Positions 16,426 through 25,330 of a stretch of 64,000 nt of DNA are shown here, one piece after another (position 1 is the stretch's first letter; each line of letters begins with the position of its first letter). This DNA is from Cupriavidus nantongensis (GTDB lineage Bacteria > Pseudomonadota > Gammaproteobacteria > Burkholderiales > Burkholderiaceae), in the NCBI RefSeq assembly GCF_001598055.1, contig NZ_CP014845.1:1426001-1490000 (forward strand), in the 5' to 3' direction. The translations under genes were made by a program, and so were the position numbers. The notes beneath the pieces are model-generated. The model was not told where the DNA came from. It made no database searches and worked only from the letters and a program-made list of their open reading frames with translations.

Positions 16426-19400
16426 TCAATGAAAATCCCGGCTCCCCACCAGCAGCCGCCCCAGCATCGGGCTCAGGTCCACCAGTTCCTTGGCCACCAG
16501 GTGGCGCACGTCGCCCTGGCGCTGCCAGGTGCCGACCACGCCCAGCAGCGTGGCGCCCAGCACCTCCTTGCGCTGGCGCTCGACCAGGTCGGGCCACAGG
16601 ATCAGGTTGATGCTGCCGGTCTCGTCTTCGATGGTGGCGAAGATGGTGCCGCTGGCGGTGGACGGGCGCTGGCGCACGGTGACGATGCCGCAGGCGCGCA
16701 CGCGGCGGCCGTTGGCGCAGCGTTCGAGCTGGCTGGCGGTGACAAAGCGCATCGCCGCCAGCTTGTGCCGCAGCAGCGCCAGCGGGTGCGACTTGAGCGA
16801 CAACCCCAGGCTGGCATAGTCCGCGGTCACGTCTTCGCCGAGGCGCGGCGCGGGCAGCGCAAGCGCGGCTTCGGCTGGCGGCGCCTGGTACAGCAGGTCG
16901 CGGTGCGCGGCATGCGCGGCCGCGGCGCGGGCCTGCCAGCGGGCCTGGCGGCGGTTGCCGGCGAGCGGCGCGAGCGCGTCGGCGGCGGCCAGCACGTCGA
17001 TGTCGTGGCGGTCCAGGCCGGCGCGCAGCGCCAGGTCTTCGACGCTGTCGAAGGCACGCTGCGCGCGCGCGGCCTCGATGCGCAGCGCGGCGGCCTCGCG
17101 CATGCCCTTGACCCGGCCCAGGCCCAGGCGCACGCGCGGGTGCGGCGGCCGATCCTGCCGAGTGCTGAACGCATTGGCCGCATTGGCCACATTTGCCGCC
17201 TCGGACTCCGGCACCGGCTCCAGCGTGCTGTCCCAGCGGCTGATGGTCACATCCACCGGCAGCACCTGCACATCATGGCGGCGCGCGTCCTGCACCAGCT
17301 GCGAGGGTGAATAGAAACCCATCGGCTGGCTGTTCAGCAGCGCGCACAGGAAGGCCGCCGGATGGTGGCGCTTGAGCCATGAACTCACGTACACCAGCTT
17401 GGCAAAGCTGGCCGCATGGCTTTCGGGGAAGCCGTATTCGCCAAACCCCTCGATCTGCTTACAGATCGCCAGCGCGAAGGATTCCGGATAGCCCTTGCCG
17501 GTCAGCGCGCGCACCAGCGCGTCCTGGTGCTTGCGCAGGTCGCCGCGCCGCCGCCACGCCGCCATCGAGCGGCGCAACTGGTCCGCCTGCCCGGGCGAGA
17601 AACCCGCCGCGTCGATCGCCAGCTGCATCACCTGCTCCTGGAAGATCGGCACGCCCAGCGTGCGGCCCAGCACTTTCTCGATCACCTGGTTGAAGTAGAC
17701 CGGCGGCTTGCCCGTGCGGCGGAAAGCCTCGCGCCGCTTCAGGTACGGATGCACCATGCCGCCCTGGATCGGGCCGGGCCGTACGATCGCTACTTCCACC
17801 ACCAGGTCGTAGTATTCGCGCGGCTGCAGCCGCGGCAGCATCGATTGCTGTGCGCGCGACTCGATCTGGAACACGCCGATGGTGTCGGCCTTGCAGATCA
17901 TGTCGTAGGTCGGCTTGTCTTCCTTCGGAATATCCTCCATGCGCGCCGGCAGCCCCGCGCGCGCCGGGTCGATGCTGGGGTTGGGGATCATCTCCAGCGC
18001 GCGCCGGATCGCCGACAGCATGCCCAGCGCCAGCACATCGACCTTGAGCAGCCCCAGCGACTCCAGGTCGTCCTTGTCCCACTGGATCACGCTGCGGTCG
18101 GCCATGGCCGCGTTCTCGATCGGCACCAGCCGCGACAGCTTGTGGCGCGCGATCACGAAGCCGCCCACGTGCTGCGACAGGTGGCGCGGAAAGCCGCGCA
18201 GCTGCGCGGTCAGGCTGGCCCACTGCTGCACTGCCGGGGACTCGGGATCGAGCCCGTAGCGGGCGATCTTGTCGACAAAGCCCGGCCCGCCGTCCCACCA
18301 TGCCTGGCCCTTGACCACCTGCTCGACCACGCTGGCGTCGATGCCGAGCGCGCGGCCGACGTCGCGCAGGGCGCTGCGCGAACGGTAGGTGATCAGCGAC
18401 GCCGCCAGCGCGGCGCGATGGCGGCCGTATTTGTCGTAGATGTACTGGATCACCTCTTCGCGCCGCTGGTGCTCGAAATCCACGTCGATATCGGGCGGCT
18501 CATCGCGCTCGCGCGACAGGAAGCGGCCGAACAGCAGGTTGGCCTGCTCGGGGCTGACCTCGGTCACATACAGGCAGAAGCACACCAGCGAATTGGCGGC
18601 GGAGCCACGCCCCTGGCACAGGATGCCACGCGAGCGCGCAAAGCGCACGATGTCATGCACCGTGAGGAAGAATGGCTCGTAGTGCTTTTCCTCGATCAGC
18701 GCCAGCTCTTCGTCCAGCTGCTTGTCCCACTCCGGCTGCAGGCCGTTGGGAAAGCGCTCGCGCTTGCCACGCTCGACTTCCTTGCGCAGGTACGAGATCG
18801 GGGTCTCGCCGGGCGGCACCAGTTCCTCGGGGTACTCGTAGCGCAGCGTGCCCAGCGAGAAATCGCAGGTCTGGGCAATCTTCAGCGTCTGCGCCAGCGC
18901 CTCGCGCGGGTACAGGCGCGACAGCACCTGGCGCATGCGCAGGTGCTGCTCGGCATTGGGCGCCAGCGCCATGCCGCATTCGTGCAGCGGCTGGCCCAGC
19001 CGGATCGCGGTCAGCAAGTCGGACAGCGGCTTGCGCGAGCGCACATGCATGGTGACCGCGCCGGCCGCGGCCAGCGGCACGCCGGTCTGCGCCGATACCG
19101 CTTCCAGGCGCGCGCGGTGCAAGGCATCGGCATGGCCCTGCAGTTGCTCCAGCGCGATCCAGGCACGCTCGCCGAACACGGCGCGGCACCACTCGGCCTG
19201 CTCCCGCAGCCGTTCCGGCTCGGCGCAGTAGTCGGGCAGCAGCAGCGCCACGCAGCCGGGCATGCCGCGCAGGTGGGCGACGTCGCCGGCCGGCGCGGCA
19301 AGGTCTTCGGGATGCAGCCGGTAGCTGCCCTTCTGCGCGCGCCGGCGGCCCAGCGTGATCAGCTCGCTCAGGTTACCGAAACCCTCGCGGTGCTGCGCGA

Positions 19401-19941
19401 TCAGCACCAGCCGCAGCGGCGCCTGCTCCGGGCGAGCGGCCGCGGTCAGGCTGAAGCGGCTGCCGATCAGCAGCGAGAACGCATCGGCGGCGCGCGCCAG
19501 CGCCTGCAGCCGCTGGTGGCGGCTGGCGTGGAAGCCGGGATCGTCGTCGCCGCTGCCGAAGGCATCGCCGTCGTCGAGCAGCGGTTCATCGATGCCGTCA
19601 TCAGCGCCGTCATCGGCACCTTCATCCACACCCTCGGCGCCCCGTGCCGCGCTGCGCGCCACCGCGTCGTGCAGGCGCTTGCGCAGCGTCTCGATGGCAT
19701 CGTGCGCGCGCGCGGTGCCGGCCACCGAGCATTCATCGGTCAGCGCCAGCCCGCTGTAGCCCAGGCCGAAGGCGCGCTCGATCAGCTCGCCGGGGTGCGA
19801 GGCGCCGGTCAGGAAGGTGAAGTTGGAGATGCAGTGCAGCTCCACGTAATCCGGCAACGCCGGCAGCAAACCCGGCAACGAGGCGGACATCGAAGGAGGC
19901 AACGAAGGAGGCAACGAAGGAGGCAACGGCGGCGCGCTCAT
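16426..19941 (-). CDS. dnaE2: Error-prone DNA polymerase DnaE2
   Basis: This is a 1,171-residue C-family polymerase. The PHP domain starts at YVELHCISNFTFLTGASHPGE. Polymerase motifs include GRGSAANSLVCFCLYVTEV and PDIDVDFEHQRREEVIQYIYDKYG with its acidic residues, GVPIFQEQVMQLAIDAAG and FPESHAASFAKLVYVSSWLK. The C-terminal OB domain reads RVRACGIVTVRQRPSTASGTIFATIEDE. DnaE2 carries out damage-induced translesion synthesis with ImuA and ImuB. The start at 19941 overlaps the imuB stop as ATGA, and the frame open above it is imuB antisense-frame noise. The N-terminus holds a PPSL repeat encoded by a 12-base tandem array; M18 is an alternative start. Confidence 0.95.
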   Translation of the reverse strand: MSAPPLPPSLPPSLPPSMSASLPGLLPALPDYVELHCISNFTFLTGASHPGELIERAFGLGYSGLALTDECSVAGTARAHDAIETLRKRLHDAVARSAARGAEGVDEGADDGADDGIDEPLLDDGDAFGSGDDDPGFHASRHQRLQALARAADAFSLLIGSRFSLTAAARPEQAPLRLVLIAQHREGFGNLSELITLGRRRAQKGSYRLHPEDLAAPAGDVAHLRGMPGCVALLLPDYCAEPERLREQAEWCRAVFGERAWIALEQLQGHADALHRARLEAVSAQTGVPLAAAGAVTMHVRSRKPLSDLLTAIRLGQPLHECGMALAPNAEQHLRMRQVLSRLYPREALAQTLKIAQTCDFSLGTLRYEYPEELVPPGETPISYLRKEVERGKRERFPNGLQPEWDKQLDEELALIEEKHYEPFFLTVHDIVRFARSRGILCQGRGSAANSLVCFCLYVTEVSPEQANLLFGRFLSRERDEPPDIDVDFEHQRREEVIQYIYDKYGRHRAALAASLITYRSRSALRDVGRALGIDASVVEQVVKGQAWWDGGPGFVDKIARYGLDPESPAVQQWASLTAQLRGFPRHLSQHVGGFVIARHKLSRLVPIENAAMADRSVIQWDKDDLESLGLLKVDVLALGMLSAIRRALEMIPNPSIDPARAGLPARMEDIPKEDKPTYDMICKADTIGVFQIESRAQQSMLPRLQPREYYDLVVEVAIVRPGPIQGGMVHPYLKRREAFRRTGKPPVYFNQVIEKVLGRTLGVPIFQEQVMQLAIDAAGFSPGQADQLRRSMAAWRRRGDLRKHQDALVRALTGKGYPESFALAICKQIEGFGEYGFPESHAASFAKLVYVSSWLKRHHPAAFLCALLNSQPMGFYSPSQLVQDARRHDVQVLPVDVTISRWDSTLEPVPESEAANVANAANAFSTRQDRPPHPRVRLGLGRVKGMREAAALRIEAARAQRAFDSVEDLALRAGLDRHDIDVLAAADALAPLAGNRRQARWQARAAAAHAAHRDLLYQAPPAEAALALPAPRLGEDVTADYASLGLSLKSHPLALLRHKLAAMRFVTASQLERCANGRRVRACGIVTVRQRPSTASGTIFATIEDETGSINLILWPDLVERQRKEVLGATLLGVVGTWQRQGDVRHLVAKELVDLSPMLGRLLVGSRDFH
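19891..19926. repeat. Three perfect 12-base tandem repeats at the start of dnaE2
   Basis: CGAAGGAGGCAA is repeated at 19891-19902, 19903-19914 and 19915-19926. On the coding strand it encodes consecutive four-residue Pro-Pro-Ser-Leu units. Copy-number change would keep the frame and only alter linker length. Confidence 0.8.
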
Positions 19942-21500
19942 GCGAACAACCCATGCAGGAACCAGCGGTATTCGCCGCCATCGTCGTGCGCGCCATGGCC
20001 CGGACGCTCGCGGAAGATCCAGCAGCGCAGGCCGTCGGCGCGCTCGGCGATAAAGTAGTCGCGCGTGGCCAGGGCCCCGTCCCACCAGCCGGCCTCGATG
20101 CGCTCGGGCCGGCTCAGCAGCGCCAGCGGGCCGCCGTGGCAGGGCCGGTGGCGCTGCACCGGCAGCGGCAGCGGTTGCGGCAGCAGCCACAGCGGGCGCT
20201 CCGGCTGCGGCCCGGGCAGGCTGGCGGGCTTGCCAGCGGGCTCGTCGACCGGGCACCAGCGGTTGGCGCGCTCGGGCCGGTGGTCGGCCAGCGGGCGCGG
20301 CTGCAGCACGTTGTCGCGGCCCAGCCGCGCCATCAGCGTATCGAGCAGGCGGCCCAGGTCTTCCGGCGTGCCGCCGGGCTCGGGGAACAGCGCCTCGCTT
20401 TGCGGCACGCACGCGGCCATGGCCTCTACGCGCAGCGCCAGGCCGGTCACGGGGGCATGGAAGCTGAGCTGGTCGAGCTTTTCGCGCAGCAGCCGCGACA
20501 GGTGCGCGGGATCGCGGCTGGGCTGGGCCAGGCCCAGCGGCACCGGGGTGCCTTCGGTGGCCGCGCCGCGCCGGTAGCGTTCATGTTCCAGCACCAGCAC
20601 GCAGCGCGTGACGCCGGCCTGCTGCACCGCCAGCCAGCCCGCCAGCGCCAGCAGCAGCCGCTGCGCGCCGGCCAGCACGGCTTCGGCGGATTCGATCCGG
20701 CCCGGCAGGTCCATGCGCTGCGCAAACGCCGGCGGCGCCACAAACCAGACAAAGCGTGCCGGCGCCTCGCCATAGGCCTGGTCCAGCCGCGCCAGCAGCG
20801 CCGGGCCCAGCCGGCGCGTCAGGCCCGCGCGCGGCAGGCGCCGCACCTCGCCCAGCGTGCGGCAGCCGATGCCGTCCAGCCAGGCCGGATCGGCCAGCGT
20901 GTGCAGCACTTCCACCGGCAGGCGGTCGAGCAGCCGGTGCAGGCGCGCCATGCCCACCGCCCGGCGGCCGGGCCGCACCACGCCGCGCCGCGTGCGCCGC
21001 AGCGGCTGGCGCGCCAGCCATGCGGCACCGTGCGCGGTCGGACCACACCCCACCTGGGCCACGGTGCCCAGCTGGCGCACGCAGGCACGCACCGCGCGGC
21101 ACAGCGCGCGATGGCCGCCGAACAGGCGCAGGCTGGCGCTGACATCGAGCATCAGCGTGGCCGACTCCGGCTCCTCGTCGACGGTCACGCCCGGCGTGAA
21201 ACGCAGCAGCGCCAGTGCCACCGCTTCCATCAGCGCGACTTCGGCAGCCGGGTCGCGCTCCAGCTGCACGATATCGGCCGACAGCGCCTGCACGCCGCCG
21301 CGGCGCATGCCATAGCGCACGCCCAGCTGCATCGCCGGGCCATTGGCCAGCACCACTTGTTCGCGCGCCATCACCGCCACCGGCAGCGCATGGTGCAGGG
21401 TGGCGGCAGGCGGGCTCGCGGCGGGCGCCAGCTCAGGCCAGTTGGGCTGCAGGGCGTCCAGGGGCAGGCGCGGCAGGTGCACCGCGATCCAGTACGGCAT
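19938..21500 (-). CDS. imuB: ImuB, catalytically inactive Y-family polymerase homologue
   Basis: The 520-residue protein starts MPYWIAVHLPRLPLDALQPNW. The Y-family N-terminus is there, but the catalytic acidic residue usually found in the first strand is absent, as in other ImuB proteins. Further Y-family parts are SATLMLDVSASLRLFGGHRAL and VARLPxxx-like helix-hairpin segments (GCRTLGEVRRLPRAGLTRRLG). QSEALFPEP may be a beta-clamp binding motif. The C-terminal ImuB domain ends YFIAERADGLRCWIFRERP and EYRWFLHGLFA. ImuB bridges ImuA, DnaE2 and the clamp. It overlaps imuA by 68 bases and dnaE2 by four, so the three are one transcript. Confidence 0.92.
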   Translation of the reverse strand: MPYWIAVHLPRLPLDALQPNWPELAPAASPPAATLHHALPVAVMAREQVVLANGPAMQLGVRYGMRRGGVQALSADIVQLERDPAAEVALMEAVALALLRFTPGVTVDEEPESATLMLDVSASLRLFGGHRALCRAVRACVRQLGTVAQVGCGPTAHGAAWLARQPLRRTRRGVVRPGRRAVGMARLHRLLDRLPVEVLHTLADPAWLDGIGCRTLGEVRRLPRAGLTRRLGPALLARLDQAYGEAPARFVWFVAPPAFAQRMDLPGRIESAEAVLAGAQRLLLALAGWLAVQQAGVTRCVLVLEHERYRRGAATEGTPVPLGLAQPSRDPAHLSRLLREKLDQLSFHAPVTGLALRVEAMAACVPQSEALFPEPGGTPEDLGRLLDTLMARLGRDNVLQPRPLADHRPERANRWCPVDEPAGKPASLPGPQPERPLWLLPQPLPLPVQRHRPCHGGPLALLSRPERIEAGWWDGALATRDYFIAERADGLRCWIFRERPGHGAHDDGGEYRWFLHGLFA

Positions 21501-22353
21501 CGGAAGAAAGCTGAGAAGACTGCGCCAGCGGTTCGGGCACGGCGGGCATCGCCACAGTTGCCCCTGCGGGGACCGGCCAGGCGGCCGCGCGCGTGGCCGC
21601 CGCCATGCCGTCCAGGCGCAGCAGCAGCGGCGTGTCCCGCACCGGCCCGCGGCGCTTGTGGAAGGTGATCGACAACACGTTGCCGGGCAGCGGTGCCAGC
21701 AGCAGCCGCAGCACCGCGGGCGACGACTCGCGCAGCGCCGCGGCCGGGCGCAGCGCCCAGGCCACCGCGTCGCCGGCCTGCGCCAGCACCTGCAGCCGCC
21801 GCAGCGCCTCGGGGCGCGCCGCCGGCAGCCACACCAGCACGCCGCCAAAGGCCTGGCTGCGCAGCACCTGTTCGGCGGCCCACAGCATGTCGGCCTGCTG
21901 CGCGGCCCTGGCCGCCTCGGCCGGAGCCCGCACCCAGTAGCACTGCCGCGCCGGCAGCCCGGCCGCGGCCAGCCCCATCGCATTGGGCAGGTAAGGCGGC
22001 GCCACCAGCGCAATGCGCCGCCCCGCCCCGGCCAGCGTGCGCAGGGCCGGCAGCAGCAGGCGCATTTCCCCCGCGCCGCCCTGCGTGGTCAGCAGTTCGG
22101 TCAGGCCGCCGGCCGGCCAGCCGCCGCCGGGCAGTTCCGCCGACAGCGCGTCATACCCGGTCGGGCACACCGCGGCCCCGCCGGCGCGGCCCAGCTGGCC
22201 GGCCCGCCACAGCCCGGGATAGCGCTGCTCGAGCGCCGACAGCGCCTGCTGGCGCTCGGCCGCGGCCGGCCGGGCAGGCCCGGAGTCTGCCGGCGCAGGG
22301 AAAAGCAGACCCTCCGCCGCCCTTGGCGGGGCTGCGTGCAATGGCGCAGTCAT
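21433..22353 (-). CDS. imuA: ImuA, translesion synthesis accessory protein (RecA-like)
   Basis: The 306-residue protein has the ImuA/SulA-like RecA fold: PGGGWPAGGLTELLTTQGGAGEMRLLLPAL in the region of the P-loop, IALVAPPYLPNAMGLAAAGL, QCYWVRAPAEAARAAQQADMLWAAEQVLRS and LVWLPAARPEALRRLQVLA. ImuA works with ImuB and DnaE2 in SOS mutagenesis. It is first in the operon and lies 53 bases below a LexA box. The C-terminus (from about residue 280) is a low-complexity Ala/Pro tail that runs into the imuB start. No strong ribosome site precedes the ATG. Confidence 0.9.
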   Translation of the reverse strand: MTAPLHAAPPRAAEGLLFPAPADSGPARPAAAERQQALSALEQRYPGLWRAGQLGRAGGAAVCPTGYDALSAELPGGGWPAGGLTELLTTQGGAGEMRLLLPALRTLAGAGRRIALVAPPYLPNAMGLAAAGLPARQCYWVRAPAEAARAAQQADMLWAAEQVLRSQAFGGVLVWLPAARPEALRRLQVLAQAGDAVAWALRPAAALRESSPAVLRLLLAPLPGNVLSITFHKRRGPVRDTPLLLRLDGMAAATRAAAWPVPAGATVAMPAVPEPLAQSSQLSSDAVLDRGAPAAPAPGRPAAQLA

Positions 22354-22406
22354 GTGAGGTTAGCGTCGCTCGCCGGCAGGGCGAGGATTTAGGATATTTA
22401 CGATAA

Positions 22407-22422
22407 CTGTATATTTATACAG
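22407..22422. promoter_or_regulatory. LexA (SOS) box upstream of imuA
   Basis: CTGTATATTTATACAG matches the CTGT-N8-ACAG LexA consensus perfectly, with flanking AA and TA. It lies 53 bases above the imuA start codon. LexA repression and SOS induction of imuA-imuB-dnaE2 is the known arrangement for this cassette. Confidence 0.9.
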
Positions 22423-22543
22423 TATCGATGACAAGGCAAGGGGTAACGGCAGGAGGTGGAGGCAGCGGCACTGCGGAGCGTCTCGACGATGCGCCGGCGC
22501 TTTCGCGCACGCTGGCCTTTGGCCGCAGACGCTGCCATGCACT

Positions 22544-22633
22544 ATCATTCAATAGAATGATTTTTATTAGAAAAAGCTTCTATCGAATGATAAACACGAG
22601 GTCGATAACACAGGTATCATTCTAAAGAATGAT
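22544..22633. promoter_or_regulatory. Array of HipB-type operators upstream of hipBA
   Basis: Two perfect palindromes share the arms ATCATTC/GAATGAT around four bases: 22544-22561 (spacer AATA) and 22616-22633 (spacer TAAA). A third, imperfect site lies at 22574-22591 with the right arm GAATGAT conserved. Centre spacings are about 30 and 42 bases. The position directly before hipB fits autorepression by the HipB/HipA complex, and no other regulator gene is next to it. Confidence 0.75.
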
Positions 22634-22653
22634 TTTTCTCATTGACTAATGCT

Positions 22654-22941
22654 ATGTCATTAATCTCCCAATGCCGCCAGTTGCGGGAAGCCAGGGGCAA
22701 GAGCCTGGGCGAACTCGGCCGCATCCTCGGCATGGCGGCGCAAAACCTGTCGGCCATCCTGCTCGGCAAGAAGGACAGCCGCGCTTCCACGCTGGAAGCG
22801 CTGGCCGCCGCGCTCGATGCGCAGTGGGTGCTGGTGCCCAACGAACGCCTCGCCGAAGTCCGCCAGGTGCTGGAAGGCAAGGGCAGCGGTCCCGACCGCG
22901 GCGCCCGCGCCGCGCTCGATATCTTCCTGGATCAGGAATGA
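22654..22941 (+). CDS. hipB: HipB-like antitoxin, XRE-family repressor
   Basis: The 95-residue protein holds an XRE helix-turn-helix: CRQLREARGKSLGELGRILGMAAQNLSAILLGKKDSRASTLEAL (cro/C1 type, residues about 7-50). HipB neutralises HipA and represses the operon. The ATG at 22654 is chosen; a TTG four codons earlier also keeps the frame, and neither has a good ribosome site. The last operator palindrome ends 20 bases before the start. The stop overlaps the hipA start as ATGA. Confidence 0.88.
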   Translation: MSLISQCRQLREARGKSLGELGRILGMAAQNLSAILLGKKDSRASTLEALAAALDAQWVLVPNERLAEVRQVLEGKGSGPDRGARAALDIFLDQE

Positions 22942-24257
22942 GCTACGACCTGCACCCCCGCTTTCTGGAGGTTCGGCTATATGACCGGCTGTGCGGCTAC
23001 CTGTGCGAGGCCGGCGGCAATGTCCGCTTCGTGCCCGCCGATGAATTCCGCGGCGACACCGACCGCCCCACGCTGAGCCTGTCGATCACCGTGCCAACCG
23101 AAGCCGGCCGCCGCGCCACCGCCGAGGTGCTGGACAACCCCTTCCATCCCGCGGTCTACAACACCGGCCATGAACTGCCGCCCTACTTTGCCGGCCTGCT
23201 GCCCGAAGGCGAGCTGCGCAAGCGGCTGGAAGCCACCCGCAGCAACCCTGAAGACAAGGACGACTTCGGCATCCTGGCCTCCGCCGGCAACGACCTGCCC
23301 GGGGCGGTGGTGGTGCGGCCGGCGGAGATCGGCGCCCTGCCCGCCTATGCCCGCGCCTATGGCGTGACCGGCGGCGCCGACAACCTCGAGATCGCCGTGG
23401 TCGAGGGTGCCACGCAAGGGGCCGCGTCGGTGTCCGGGGTGCAGAACAAGCTGGCGCTGTCGACGGTGCAGGACGGCAAGCGCTACACGCTGCCGAGCCA
23501 CGGCAAGCTGTCCGACATCATCGCCAAGCTGCCGGCCAGGAACGACGACGCGCAGGTGTTCAACGAATCGGTCTCGATGCAGCTGGCGGCCGCCGCCGGC
23601 GTGCATGTCGCGGCCACGCGCGTGCTGCCCATGTCGACCATCGCGGTGGAGGGACTGGCCGAGGCTTTGGGCGAGGACCTGCACTACCTTGCCGTCGACC
23701 GCTTCGACCGCTCCCCGTCCGGGCGCGTCCATGCCGAGGACGGCTGCCAGATGCTGGGCCGCATGCCGGCGCGCAAGTACGCCAGCATCGACGGCTACGT
23801 GCAACTGGTGGCCACGCTGTACCGCCTGAGCCCGAGCGGGGTCGAGCATGTGCGGCAGTTCTTCCTGCGCCAGGCGGTCAATACGCTGATCGGCAACAGC
23901 GACGCGCACCTGAAGAACTTCTCGGTGATCTACCCCAACGGCGTGCTGCCGGTGCTGTCGCCGGCGTACGACATCGTCTGCGTGGCCGCGCTGCCCGGCT
24001 TTGCCTCGTACGGCCAGAACGTCGCCATCGACCGGCTGCAGCGCGAGGAAACCCTGGCCATGTACGAGGCGATCGCCGAGAAAGCCGGCGTGCCGCGCCG
24101 CATCGCCACCGCCGCGGTCAGGGAAGCGGTGGCGCTGGCGCATGCGCGCTGGCCGCGCCTGCTGGACGAGCTCGACGCCCCGCCGGCCATCCGCGAGGTC
24201 GTCACCGATCGCCTGGCGACGCTGCCGCTGGCGCGCGCCGCGCGCGCGGGCCGGTAA
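22938..24257 (+). CDS. hipA: HipA-like serine/threonine kinase toxin
   Basis: The 439-residue protein has the HipA N-terminal domain (DNPFHPAVYNTGHELPPYFAGLLPEGELRKRL) and kinase domain. The SGVQNKLAL segment is the usual phosphate-loop/autophosphorylation region. NTLIGNSDAHLKNFSVIY carries the catalytic N-D-H-K-N loop, and LSPAYDIVCVA the metal-binding Asp. HipA kinases inactivate aminoacyl-tRNA synthetases (GltX in E. coli) and induce growth arrest; the target here is not known. It is coupled to hipB by an ATGA overlap. The gene looks intact. Confidence 0.92.
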   Translation: MSYDLHPRFLEVRLYDRLCGYLCEAGGNVRFVPADEFRGDTDRPTLSLSITVPTEAGRRATAEVLDNPFHPAVYNTGHELPPYFAGLLPEGELRKRLEATRSNPEDKDDFGILASAGNDLPGAVVVRPAEIGALPAYARAYGVTGGADNLEIAVVEGATQGAASVSGVQNKLALSTVQDGKRYTLPSHGKLSDIIAKLPARNDDAQVFNESVSMQLAAAAGVHVAATRVLPMSTIAVEGLAEALGEDLHYLAVDRFDRSPSGRVHAEDGCQMLGRMPARKYASIDGYVQLVATLYRLSPSGVEHVRQFFLRQAVNTLIGNSDAHLKNFSVIYPNGVLPVLSPAYDIVCVAALPGFASYGQNVAIDRLQREETLAMYEAIAEKAGVPRRIATAAVREAVALAHARWPRLLDELDAPPAIREVVTDRLATLPLARAARAGR

Positions 24258-24332
24258 GTATCCGCGCCGCGTGGCGACACCTGAAGCGCCGCCATCGCGG
24301 ATAATGCGCCATCCACCCCTCGACCTCGCCCC

Positions 24333-25241
24333 ATGTCCGCCAGCAGCCCCAGCCCCCGACGCATCGACTGGACCACCCTGTTCCTGCTGACCTTTCCCCC
24401 GCTCAGCTGGGCCGGCAATGCCATCGTGGGCCGGCTTGCCGCCGGCACGGTGCCGCCGGTCGCGCTGAACTGGGCGCGCTGGGTGCTGGCCGGCATGCTG
24501 CTGGCACCGTTTGCGTGGCGCGGCGTGGTTGAGCACCGCGCGGTGCTGCGCCGGCACGCGGGCGTGATCACCGCCATGGGCATCCTGTCGATCGCCAGCT
24601 ATAACGCGCTGCAGTACCTGGCGCTGACCAGCTCGACGCCGATCAACGTGACGCTGATCGGCGCGTCCACGCCGCTGTTTCTGATCGTGATCGGCGCGCT
24701 GTGCTTCGGCGAACGGGTCAAGCCCTGGCATGTCGCCGGCGCACTGCTGTGCATGGTCGGCGTGACCTTCGTGCTGGTGCGCGGCGAACTGGCGCGGCTG
24801 GCGCAGCTGGACCTGGTGCCCGGCGACCTGTTCATGCTGGCGGCCACCATTGCCTGGAGCGCCTACACCTGGCTGCTGCGCAAGCAGCGTCCCGCGCTGC
24901 CCCTGCCGGTGCTGCTGTTCGCGCAGATCGTCACCGGCGTGCTGGCCAGCGCGCCGGTGACGGCATGGGAACTGCTGACGCTGGAGCAGCCGCTGCAATG
25001 GAACGGCAAGGTCGCGGGCATCCTGCTCTATGTGGCGACCATCCCGTCGCTGCTGGCCTACTTTGCCTGGGACCGCGCCATCGCGCGCGCGGGCGCGCAG
25101 CTGCCGGTGTTCTTCATCACGCTGACGCCGGTCTTTGCCGCGCTGCTGTCGACGGTGCTGCTGGGCGACTGGCCGCGCTGGTACCACGGCGTCGGCCTGG
25201 CGGCGATCGCGGCCGGGATCTGGCTGGCGCAGCGGCGCTGA
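24333..25241 (+). CDS. EamA/DMT-superfamily transporter
   Basis: The 302-residue protein has about ten hydrophobic segments in two EamA halves: FPPLSWAGNAIVGRLAAG with ALNWARWVLAGML in the first, and DLFMLAATIAWSAYTWLLRKQ with VFFITLTPVFAALLSTVLLGD in the second. The GERVKPWHVAGALLCMVGV segment is typical of the end of repeat one. DMT family members export amino acids, metabolites or drugs; the substrate is unknown. The gene stands alone, converging on the paoC-like gene across a tandem repeat. Confidence 0.88.
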   Translation: MSASSPSPRRIDWTTLFLLTFPPLSWAGNAIVGRLAAGTVPPVALNWARWVLAGMLLAPFAWRGVVEHRAVLRRHAGVITAMGILSIASYNALQYLALTSSTPINVTLIGASTPLFLIVIGALCFGERVKPWHVAGALLCMVGVTFVLVRGELARLAQLDLVPGDLFMLAATIAWSAYTWLLRKQRPALPLPVLLFAQIVTGVLASAPVTAWELLTLEQPLQWNGKVAGILLYVATIPSLLAYFAWDRAIARAGAQLPVFFITLTPVFAALLSTVLLGDWPRWYHGVGLAAIAAGIWLAQRR

Positions 25242-25255
25242 CGCGCCGGGCTCCG

Positions 25256-25330
25256 CTCAGCGCGCCCCCTCAGCGCGCCCCCTCAGCGCGCCCCCTCAGC
25301 GCGCCCCCTCAGCCGCCACCTCAGCGCGCC
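25256..25330. repeat. 13-base tandem repeat between converging genes
   Basis: Four perfect copies of CTCAGCGCGCCCC run from 25256 to 25307. A degenerate unit and a partial copy follow to about 25330. The last unit includes the stop codon of the minus-strand paoC-like gene, whose C-terminus reads VMAR. Confidence 0.85.

Noticed and set aside
19942..20412. N-terminal extension of DnaE2
   Set aside because: The frame stays open into imuB, but its content is Arg/Ala/Pro-rich shadow sequence; the ATGA overlap at 19941 marks the real start.
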